64,000 nt of DNA, from NCBI GenBank assembly GCA_963978545.1, contig OZ021726.1:51505959-51569958 (forward strand), given 5' to 3'. The notes beneath the pieces were generated by a model. It worked only from the letters and a program-made list of their open reading frames with translations, searched no databases and had not been told where the DNA came from. Shown in pieces: positions 1-8,118 of this stretch. This DNA is from Linyphia triangularis. Taxonomy: Eukaryota > Arthropoda > Arachnida > Araneae > Linyphiidae. Made by a program: the position numbers and the translations under genes. Within the stretch, counting starts at the first letter, position 1. Each line of letters opens with the position of its first letter.

Positions 1-85
1 TTTTGTGAGTTTTCTGAAGAGAGAATAAATACTTTTAAACCGTGAAAACTGTGCCATCATTGCCTCAGTGGAAAAATTCATAACA
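1..85 (+). repeat. 3' end of the 5' LTR of Gypsy element 1
   Basis: These 85 bp repeat the last 85 bp of the 3' LTR (3104-3188) with a single substitution. They end in CATAACA, one base before the primer binding site. The rest of this LTR lies outside the window. Confidence 0.9.
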
Positions 86-86
86 G

Positions 87-102
87 TGGTGTCAGAAGTG
101 GG
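87..102 (+). promoter_or_regulatory. Primer binding site, tRNA-Leu type
   Basis: TGGTGTCAGAAGTGGG lies one base inside the 5' LTR. It is complementary to the 3' end, including CCA, of a leucine tRNA ending in CCCACTTCTGACA. The tRNA match is from memory of animal tRNA-Leu sequences. Confidence 0.75.
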
Positions 103-117
103 GTCTCGTAATTTTGA

Positions 118-2670
118 ATGCCGACAACTAGAGGAATGATGGAAGACCAAATGAAGCAGTTGATGGAAATGATTGTTGGAATGAAGGCCCAACAGGAAAC
201 CACCGCCGCTGAAATAAAAGCCGGACAAGAATCAACCGCTGCTACAATCGCCGCTGGTCAAGCGCGTCAAGAAACGACAAATGCCGAACTCGCCGCTGCA
301 ATCGCCACCTGCCGAGAATCCACATCAGCAGCTATAATTGGGATTAAAAAAGAAATGCAATCCGAACTGACTACAATGGTGGAATCTACGATAATAGAGA
401 CTACTACAAGTGTTCTACAATCGGTAAAAGAATATGTTCTGAGTGAAGTAAGAAAAGAAATCAGTGAGAGTTTTGAGGCGGTTAATGGGAAAGTTGACTG
501 CTTGGGAGAAAAGGTTTCTACAATGAAAGGAGATCTTGTGACTGTGAGGAATGAAATCGAAGAAAAGGTTTCCACCATGAAAGAGGAACAGGAAAAGTTT
601 CATGACGCTGTTGAAGAAAGGCTACGAAAAATTGAAACGGGGGAAGCTATGACCTTTGCAACGCCTAAATGGGATAATGTTTCCACTCCCTTCATTGAGC
701 CACGTTCCAACATCAAAGTAGCCACTTTTGATGGGAGGTCGTCTTGGCGCGTTTATCAAACGCAGTTTGAAATTATTGCTTCTGCGAATGGTTGGGACGA
801 TACTTCGAAGGCATTCCATCTCGCAGCATCTCTTCGAGGTGAAGCTGCTGACATTTTACAGACACTACCTGAAGAGAAGCGGGGAGAATTCGTGGCGCTG
901 GCTAGTGCGTTGGAGTTAAGGTTTGGGGAGCAACATCTAAAGGATTACAACAGACTGCAATTGAAAGTGAGACAGCAGAAAGCCAATGAAACTCTTCAAG
1001 AATTGGCATCGGATATAGAAAGACTGTCGCTCCTCGCTTTCCCTGATTGTCCCCCGGATGTACGAGACGATCTTTCTCTGCAGTATTTCATCGACGCTAT
1101 TCAAGATCCCGATGTGCAGCAGGCGGTAAGGTTATCCCAAAACAAAAACCTGAAGTCGGCCATCGTGTACGCCATGAGAGTGGAAGCCGCGCAGCTAGCT
1201 TCTGGAAAAGACCGACGATATGTGCGTGGTGCATTAGCCGAGGATTCGTCAGACTTTGTCACCAGTAAGCTTCGAGAACTGGAAAGCAAAATTGATAGAA
1301 TGATGAGAAGCTATCCCGGAGCCAGGGATCGAAGGACCAAAGTCGTTTGCTGGCACTGCAAACGGGAAGGGCATCTACGACGAAACTGCCTTGATTTGAA
1401 AAAGAGAAGGGATAACACTACCACGGATTCTCCACAACTGAATCTAAGAAGATGTCACCTCGCAGGGCAGAAGCTGCAATGTAGAACAGGTGAAGCCCCG
1501 ACCAGTCGTTTCCACGTTTCCTCCCGACAAGGAGGAAACCAGGGTTTATTCGTGAAGGGGGATATCAACGGAACTCCATGTCGTCTAATCGTTGATTCGG
1601 GAGCGAACGTTACAATCGTAAGGACGGACGTGGCTCGTCGCCTGAACAGCCGACTCCTCTACACAGCGCCCTCTGTTTCTCTACAAACTGTGTCTGGTGG
1701 TAATATCTCTGTGCATGGGAAATTGCAAGTGGACATTGCCCTTGGATTTAACACCTACAAGCACACCGTTTATGTTGCCGAAATTGTAGATCCATGCATT
1801 CTCGGACTAGACTTTTTGAAGAAAAATGGAATTACGCTGAATTTTGAGAAAAGCAAGCTGCAAACATGGAGAGGCGAAGTTCCTTTGCAAGATCTAGACA
1901 TGAAAGAGCTGTGCGTATATCGGATTATGGCTCATGAAGACAATGTCATAGAGAATGCTGAAGAGTCCACATCTATGAAAAGTACCTCACCAGCCTCGGA
2001 AAGAGAACCGAAGAAAGTGACGTTGATGAAACCCTCCCAGGAAGTGGTTCATATGGAAATGGACAAAGTTAGTAAAGAGGGAATCGACATCCGTACTCCT
2101 GTTACAAGCATCGAACGGAGGTCCCGGGATCTATCAGCTGCACCCGCGGATGATTCGAACGCAATCTCAAAATCATATAACCAGCAAGATGGGGATCAGA
2201 AACTTTCACCGCTTCTGTTGGCATACGGGGGTGCAACTCACGAGACCACCGGATTTTCTCCATCTCTAACGATGTTTGGAAGAGACCTTAGGCTCCCCAG
2301 CAACCTCCTCTTTGGACAACCACCGGACACTCCTTCCTCGCCTGTCCAGTATCTAGATGATCTACAGGCACGTTTGGAAGCCGTACATCGGTTCGCCAGA
2401 GAGAGAAACAACATCATGGTGGAGCGCATGAAGATCCGGTACTATGCCAAGGCCATGGACCGTTCATTCCAGGAAGGTGACAAGGTGTGGTTAGGGAACC
2501 CTAAACGTCGGAAAGGACTCTCCCCTAAGCTCCAGACGAACTGGGAAGGGCCGTATGGGGTCCTTAAGAAGATCAACGACGTCGTGGTGAGAATTCAACG
2601 GACACCTTCCTGTAAACCTAGAGTTGTACACTACAATAGGCTAGCCCCATATTATGGTAGAAGTCATTGA
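118..2670 (+). CDS. Gypsy-1 Gag-protease fused in frame to integrase C-terminal tail
   Basis: The 850-residue frame starts just after the primer binding site. Residues about 10-180 form a coiled coil with repeated glutamine, glutamate and threonine motifs. Residues 200-400 are the Gag capsid-like region. A CCHC zinc knuckle (C411, C414, H419, C424) follows, then a retropepsin domain with catalytic Asp-Ser-Gly at 493-495 and the flap/ILGLDFL segment at 561-567. From about residue 687 to 850 the sequence is the C-terminal end of a Gypsy integrase, ending in the usual PRVVHYNRLAPYYG-type tail. The reverse transcriptase, RNase H and integrase catalytic core that should lie between are absent, yet the frame is open across the junction near base 2170. 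Gag and protease could still be made. Whether the fusion is functional or only a recent deletion cannot be told from one copy. Confidence 0.88.
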   Translation: MPTTRGMMEDQMKQLMEMIVGMKAQQETTAAEIKAGQESTAATIAAGQARQETTNAELAAAIATCRESTSAAIIGIKKEMQSELTTMVESTIIETTTSVLQSVKEYVLSEVRKEISESFEAVNGKVDCLGEKVSTMKGDLVTVRNEIEEKVSTMKEEQEKFHDAVEERLRKIETGEAMTFATPKWDNVSTPFIEPRSNIKVATFDGRSSWRVYQTQFEIIASANGWDDTSKAFHLAASLRGEAADILQTLPEEKRGEFVALASALELRFGEQHLKDYNRLQLKVRQQKANETLQELASDIERLSLLAFPDCPPDVRDDLSLQYFIDAIQDPDVQQAVRLSQNKNLKSAIVYAMRVEAAQLASGKDRRYVRGALAEDSSDFVTSKLRELESKIDRMMRSYPGARDRRTKVVCWHCKREGHLRRNCLDLKKRRDNTTTDSPQLNLRRCHLAGQKLQCRTGEAPTSRFHVSSRQGGNQGLFVKGDINGTPCRLIVDSGANVTIVRTDVARRLNSRLLYTAPSVSLQTVSGGNISVHGKLQVDIALGFNTYKHTVYVAEIVDPCILGLDFLKKNGITLNFEKSKLQTWRGEVPLQDLDMKELCVYRIMAHEDNVIENAEESTSMKSTSPASEREPKKVTLMKPSQEVVHMEMDKVSKEGIDIRTPVTSIERRSRDLSAAPADDSNAISKSYNQQDGDQKLSPLLLAYGGATHETTGFSPSLTMFGRDLRLPSNLLFGQPPDTPSSPVQYLDDLQARLEAVHRFARERNNIMVERMKIRYYAKAMDRSFQEGDKVWLGNPKRRKGLSPKLQTNWEGPYGVLKKINDVVVRIQRTPSCKPRVVHYNRLAPYYGRSH

Positions 2671-2710
2671 ATGGCTTAAGGACTTCACTGCCCGGGAAGT
2701 GCAGTCTTTA

Positions 2711-2722
2711 AGAAGGGGGAAA
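2711..2722 (+). promoter_or_regulatory. Polypurine tract of Gypsy element 1
   Basis: AGAAGGGGGAAA lies directly before the TGTT start of the 3' LTR, where plus-strand DNA synthesis is primed in LTR elements. Confidence 0.8.
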
Positions 2723-3188
2723 TGTTGCACAAATTGTCTGTATATATTGTAAATAGTGACGTATTATTTCAAAATTCTATTGTAATTTATTTTTATCTTA
2801 TTTTGTTTATTAATTAATAGCGATTATACAAGTTAGAAAAAGGTGGCAACACCTAAAGCAATCGAGAAGTTTCGAGATATTTCTTTTCCGATGAATTGGC
2901 TGGAAATTTCGAGAATGTCTCACGTGCTTGTATATAAAAGACTGGAGAACGGGAAAGTTTTCAGATTGACTTCGGACTTCGTGGAAAGCTGATCGCTTTG
3001 TTTACCTATTGGAGTGAGCTTGTATAATCGCTGAATTCGAAGTTATTTTTGTTGAAGCTTGTGTTGAAGCTTGAGAGTAATTGAACTGTTGCCTGTGAAT
3101 AAATTTTGTGAGTTTTCTGAAGAGAGAATAAATACTTTTAAACCGTGAAAACTGTGCCATCATTGCCTCAGTGAAAAAATTCATAACA
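2723..3188 (+). repeat. 3' LTR of Gypsy element 1 (466 bp)
   Basis: The LTR begins TGTTGCAC and ends CATAACA, short inverted ends of the TGTT...AACA type. It holds a likely TATA box (TATATAAAAG, 2931-2940) and an AATAAA signal (3127-3132), which place the transcription start and the polyadenylation region in the expected order. Confidence 0.88.
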
Positions 3189-3192
3189 ATAT

Positions 3193-3898
3193 TGTTGCGT
3201 TGTACGGGTTCGAAAGATTTGACGCCAAAGCAGATCAAAACTTGCAGAAATTTATTCCAAAAGAACTCTTCACAGTTCTATTACAGTTCCAGAACTTCTC
3301 GTTCTAGTAGACAGAACACAGCTCTTTTCACAACGATAGAGGACAAAACAGCAGTTAAAAACTTGACAACAACTGCTAAATCGCCGCAAAAGACAATGCA
3401 AAACAGTTCGCTTTAGAATGCTTAGTATCTCAAATCAGGAATACAGCTCTCACAATGAACGTTGAGAGACAACTAACTCCGAATCACAACTCAGGTCGCG
3501 CTTATATAGGAGTGGCTGCGAACATACTTGAACCTTCCAGAGATGGACATTTGGAGAACTTTCCAGACAGTAGTTGAAAAATCCTATACATGCACATACA
3601 TAGGGTACATGTACCGAAAATGTCGCCAAATGGTCGCCAAATTTGGCGACAAAAATTAGTCGCCAAAACCATCGCCAATTTGGCGAGATTCCCATTACCA
3701 TAATGTAAATGCCCTGCCCCTTGAAACTCGCTTTCCAGAGTGACCTCTGTAAAACTCGTTATCAAGCATTGAGAGATTCATTGCTGGGAAACAAACCAAG
3801 GCTAACCATTGCACTGCCTTACGCGAGATGAACATAAATTTTACTATTTACAAAATTAACACTACGAAATATTTACAAATATACAAAAATTCGTAACA
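3193..3898 (-). repeat. 3' LTR of Gypsy element 2
   Basis: Read on the minus strand it starts TGTTAC and ends CGCAACA. It is a near copy of 5963-6671. A TATATAAG motif (3508-3501, minus strand) is a likely promoter element. Confidence 0.88.
3623..3686. repeat. Cluster of TTGGCGA sites in Gypsy-2 3' LTR
   Basis: Six copies of TCGCCAA or its complement TTGGCGA lie within 64 bp in both orientations. They can form short stems and resemble relaxed E2F-type sites. The same cluster is kept in the other LTR (6396-6459). A regulatory role is inference. Confidence 0.5.
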
Positions 3899-3900
3899 TT

Positions 3901-3911
3901 GCCCCCCCTCC
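3901..3911 (-). promoter_or_regulatory. Polypurine tract of Gypsy element 2
   Basis: The G-rich run GGAGGGGGGGC (minus strand) sits just upstream of the 3' LTR. Confidence 0.65.
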
Positions 3912-4166
3912 CAAGGACTGCACGTCCCGGGCAGTACAGTTCCCGGAAAGAAGGCTCACTTTCAATGCAATAGCAAACACTCTGTGTTCATAACTAAACT
4001 ATAAAACTTACTAATTTAAAGACAGAAACATTACTGGATAAATAAATAAATAAACAATTAAATAAACAATAAACTTAAAAATTTATATACACATGTGACC
4101 ATAGTCTTAATAAGTCTTAATAACTATATACACTTTGTACATAAGGGAGATTACAAACTATGGGGA

Positions 4167-5939
4167 TTACACACTATGGCCATAGTAAGGAGCTAACCTG
4201 TCGTAATGAACGACTCTAGGTTTAGAATTTGGTGACTTACGTATTCGGACCACGACATCATTCAGCCAATTGAGGACTGAGTAAGAACCATCCCAGTGAG
4301 ACTGAAGTTTGGGAAAGAGTCCTTTCTGTCGTTTCGGATTCCAGAACCAAACCTTGTCACCTTCGTGGAATTGATGTCATGTAGCCTTCGTGTCGTATCT
4401 GGTCTTCATCTTATCCGTCGCCAAGTTGATTTGCTCTCGGGCAAAATTGTGCACATCTTCAAACCGTGCCTGAAGATCCTCGACGTACTCCTCTGGCGAT
4501 GAAGGTGCATCCGGAGGGCGGCCAAACAGCGGATCGCAAGGCAGACGAAGGTTACGACCGAAGAGCATCTGGGATGGGGAATAGCCGGTAGTCTCGTGGA
4601 TAGCGCTACGATAGGCCAGAAGAAACAAAGGTAACTTCTGATCCCAGTCCTGTTGGTTTCTCGAAACCATCAGTGAGAGGTTATTGAGGATGGTTCTGTT
4701 AAACCTCTCCACCATGCCATCCGACTGTGGGTGTAAAGGCGGCGTCTGTGTTTTGTCAATGCCAAGTAGATCATAAAGTCCTTTCATTACAGAAGAGGTA
4801 AAATTTCTTCCCTGATCAGAGTGTAACTGAAGAGGCACTCCAAATCTCGAAATCCAGCTCTGAACCATTACCTCTGCAACGGTGGTAGCCTCTTGATCAG
4901 GGATAGGATACACTTCGGGCCACTTCGTAAAATAATCCATGACAACAAGGATGTATATGTTGCTGTCAGCAGATCGTGGTAGTGGTCCCAAGATGTCAAA
5001 CGCAATCCATTCAAAAGGAGCTCCCACGTTGTAACGTTGCAGTTTTGATCGACTGCGTTTCTTCGGTCCTTTCCGGGCTGCACAGGCATCACATGATCGA
5101 CACCACTTCTCCACGTCAGCCCTCGCCTTACTCCAATAGAACCGCTCTCGAACTCTTTGCAACGTCTTCATTACTCCGAAGTGGCCTCCAATTAGACTGC
5201 TATGTAGTTCTTTAAGAACGACTGTGACTCGAGATCTTGGAAGCAATAGCTGCCATCGGGATGTCTTTCCATCATCAGATTCGAACTTCCAGTAGAACAC
5301 GTTGTTTCGAATGTGGTCAGAGTCCCAGAGGGCCCAATATTGCTTTGTCGTAGGACTACAGATGGAAATGTCCTGCCAAGTTGGTGTCGCATTCGAAGAC
5401 TCCTTTAAATCCTCCTGTCCGGCTGAGATCGCAGCATTATTCTTCTGTATTTCATCTTGGCCAGAGAAAATCACTTTCTTCATCTCTTCGTGACCAGAGA
5501 AAATCTCTTTCATCTCTTCTTGACCAGAGGAAATCTCTTTCTTCATCTCTTCTTGGCTCGCTTTCATTTCTTCCTGCCATTCGGACATTCCCTTATTCAT
5601 TTCTTCTTGACTCGCTTTCATTTCTTCCAGCCATTCGGACATTCCCTTCTTCATTTCTTCTTGCCCTTTGGACATTTTCTTCTCCATCTCTTCTTGGCTT
5701 TTCTTCATTTCTTCTTGGTTTTTCTTCATTTCTTCTTGGCTCGCTTTCATTTCTTCCAGCCATTCGGACATTCCCTTCTTCATTTCTTCTTGGCTCAATT
5801 TCATTTCTTCTAGCCATTCGGACATTCCCTTCTTCATCTCCTCTTGGCTTGCTTTCATTTCTTTGCACCAATCTTGCATGAATGTAAAAAGCTGTTCAAA
5901 TTTTTCATCTTGCTCCGCCATTGCTCTGGTAATCGGCAT
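4167..5939 (-). pseudogene. Gypsy-2 Gag coiled coil fused to integrase, one internal stop
   Basis: The chosen start at 5939 lies just inside the primer site and begins MPITRAM, like element 1 (MPTTRGM). An upstream ATG at 5999 lies in the LTR and is unlikely to be used. Numbering from that upstream Met, residues 40-190 are a coiled coil of roughly 20-residue units rich in QEEMKK and SEWLEEM. The frame then passes to an integrase: zinc-binding HHCC (H266, H273, C303, C306) and a complete catalytic triad D335, D395, E431 with the classical 35-residue gap. A TGA at 4379-4377 interrupts it. The same frame continues to 4167 with the conserved integrase C-terminus. Capsid, CCHC knuckle, protease, reverse transcriptase and RNase H are missing, and the deletion left the frame open. 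The stop makes full-length product unlikely. Confidence 0.85.
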
Positions 5940-5944
5940 CAAAC

Positions 5945-5960
5945 CCCAAATCTGACACCA
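5945..5960 (-). promoter_or_regulatory. Primer binding site of Gypsy element 2, tRNA-Leu type
   Basis: On the minus strand the 5' LTR is followed after two bases by TGGTGTCAGATTTGGG. Its first ten bases equal those of the primer site of Gypsy element 1, so the same class of leucine tRNA is implied. Confidence 0.7.
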
Positions 5961-5962
5961 GT

Positions 5963-6671
5963 TGTTGCGTTGTACGGGGTTCGAAAGATTTGACGCCAAA
6001 GCAGATCAAAACTTGCAGAAATTTATTCCAAAAGAACTCTTCACAGTTCTCTTACAGTTCCAGAACTTCTCGTTCTAGTAGACAGAACACAGCTCTTTTC
6101 ACAATGATAGAGCACAAAACAGCAGTTAAAAACTTGACAACAACTGCTAAATCGCCGCAAAAGACAATGCAAAACAGTTCGCTTTAGAATGCTCAGTATC
6201 TCAAGTCAGGAATACAGCTCTCACAATGAACGTTGAGAGACAACTAACTCCGAATCACAACTCAGGTCGCGCTTATATAGGAGTGGCTGCGAACATACTT
6301 GAACCTTCCAGAGATGGAGACATTTGGAGAACTTTCCAGACAGTAGTTGAAAAATCCTATACATGCACATACATAGGATACATGTACCGAAAATGTCGCC
6401 AAATGGTCGCCAAATTTGGCGACAAAAATTAGTCGCCAAAACCATCGCCAATTTGGCGAGATTCCCATTACCATAATGTAAATGCCCTGCCCCTTGAAAC
6501 TCGCTTCCCAGAGTGACCTCTGTAAAACTCGTTATCAAGCATTGAGAGATTCGTTGCTGGGAAACAAACCAAGGCTAACCATTGCACTGCCTTACGCGAG
6601 ATGAACATAAATTTTACTATTTACAAAATTAACACTACGAAATATTTACAAATATACAAAAATCCGTAACA
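5963..6671 (-). repeat. 5' LTR of Gypsy element 2
   Basis: This is the near-identical partner of 3193-3898, with the same TATATAAG motif at 6279-6272. It would drive transcription of the element leftward. Confidence 0.88.
6396..6459. repeat. Cluster of TTGGCGA sites in Gypsy-2 5' LTR
   Basis: This is the partner of the cluster at 3623-3686, with all six sites conserved. It lies about 120 bp upstream of the TATA motif in the direction of transcription of the element. Confidence 0.5.
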
Positions 6672-6675
6672 ATAT

Positions 6676-8118
6676 TATAGATAATGATGATTATCTTTTA
6701 TTTGAATTCGTCATGTTATTATAATGTCTCGAGGTAAAAGAGAGTTAGGAAGTATATACTGAATATTTCTAAAAAAATTAAATACATAATACTAAAGATT
6801 TGGAATCTACGCATAAAAAAAATTAGGAAAATGGCAATAGGCTTTAAAAAAACTTCAACAGTGAATAAATTATCTTTATACACAATGCTTGAGATCCATG
6901 TTGTTACCAAATGAAAAAAAAAAAAATGCTTCTTTTAATATAATCATAAGAAATTAATTCCATAAGACAATTAACATCAACTATAATAACTGTAAACATG
7001 TTGTTGGGACCAGTATTATTTATTATTATCGTTTAAAAAAAAAAAACTTTATTGCAAGTTAAAACATTGTTTGGGAACAGGATAAAACTAGAATGGGAGA
7101 TTTACTAACTCTAGTTTATGTGTAATATAAAAATGGACAGTGTAATTAATACTGCTAAATTTATTTGAAAACAATGTTATACAGTTAATTAAATCAATTG
7201 AGAAAAAACATTATTTGCAACAGTTAAGTAAAAGAGCTTCCCACATGGATTTCAGGTATAAAATAATTGTACTTAATCTAATAGTTCAAAGCCCATGTAA
7301 TTTATTTAAAAAATCATTCCTTTATGTTCTCATTTTCCAAAACTTATGTTATCTTTTATCACAAAAAATTAAAGAAAGTCTGACAAAATTTTAGTCATGA
7401 AAGATTAAAAATCAAGTGGACTACATATTATATTGAAAATATTGAGACCACAAGTTTAAAAAAAAAGTCTCAATTACAAAAATATGTTATCTTAATTAAA
7501 AAAAAAAAAAGTACCAAGTAAAAAAAAATTCAATTTTTCTAGAAAACAAAAAGCACTACCTTAATACATCTTATACTAACTTCATTTATAAAATGTTATA
7601 TTACCATTCTGTGTAAGAACAACATTTTATTACAAAAAATTTGTTTGCTCTTTATCCATATGAATAAATATTCAATTAGCAGAAGTGGACTTTGCTCAGA
7701 GCCAAATGGCTTTGGCCCAGAATTGTCTGTTACAACCCAGTTCAGTTGATTGTAAGTAATATGAGCACACCCCTTTTTCCCCCGGTACCTTCGATTTGAC
7801 CAACACCATACTGATATCCTTTCTTGTTGTACTAGTTTAAACTACAATAAGTCAATGTATAACAGCTTTAAAGATATAATTATTTGCTTAAAACAATTCC
7901 CTTCATTATTTATTAATAAACCAAACTTAAATGTTAAACATGTTCCTTTAGATACTCTATAATGGATTATGTGCTTAGTTCTATCACCAGACCAACTAGA
8001 CACAGGTGTCATGCCATACAAATACAAAAATGACAACTAACTACAAGCACAAAGCCCATTTAAGTTAGTCCAAATTTAACTTTTCTAAACGATCATCCAT
8101 TACAGATCTAGCTGTCAC
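6676..8118. other. AT-rich stretch without recognised gene
   Basis: Unique-looking AT-rich sequence with many A runs lies between Gypsy element 2 and the last possible exon of the minus-strand J-domain gene. It may include that gene's 3' untranslated region. I see no coding exon here. Confidence 0.4.

Larger units (their letters stand above)
1..3188 (+). mobile_element. Ty3/Gypsy LTR retrotransposon 1, internally deleted
   Basis: The element has a partial 5' LTR (1-85, continuing off the window), a tRNA-Leu type primer binding site (87-102), one long open frame (118-2670), a polypurine tract (about 2711-2722) and a complete 466-bp 3' LTR (2723-3188). The visible 85 bp of 5' LTR differ from the 3' LTR at one position, so the insertion looks young. 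The internal region is only about 2.6 kb, because reverse transcriptase, RNase H and most of integrase are missing. The copy therefore cannot move without proteins supplied by a relative. Confidence 0.9.
3193..6671 (-). mobile_element. Ty3/Gypsy LTR retrotransposon 2, internally deleted
   Basis: This complete LTR element reads on the minus strand: 5' LTR 6671-5963, primer binding site 5960-5945, one long interrupted frame 5939-4167, polypurine tract about 3911-3901, and 3' LTR 3898-3193. The 4-bp direct repeat ATAT flanks it (3189-3192 and 6672-6675). By eye the LTRs differ by about nine substitutions and a few indels over ~706 bp. The internal region is only ~2.06 kb and lacks Gag capsid, protease, reverse transcriptase and RNase H. 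Its Gag start and integrase tail resemble those of the neighbouring Gypsy element 1, so the two belong to related families. Confidence 0.9.

Noticed and set aside
5381..5955. Plus-strand open frames of up to 166 codons
   Set aside because: They are antisense shadows of the repetitive Gag coiled coil of Gypsy element 2.
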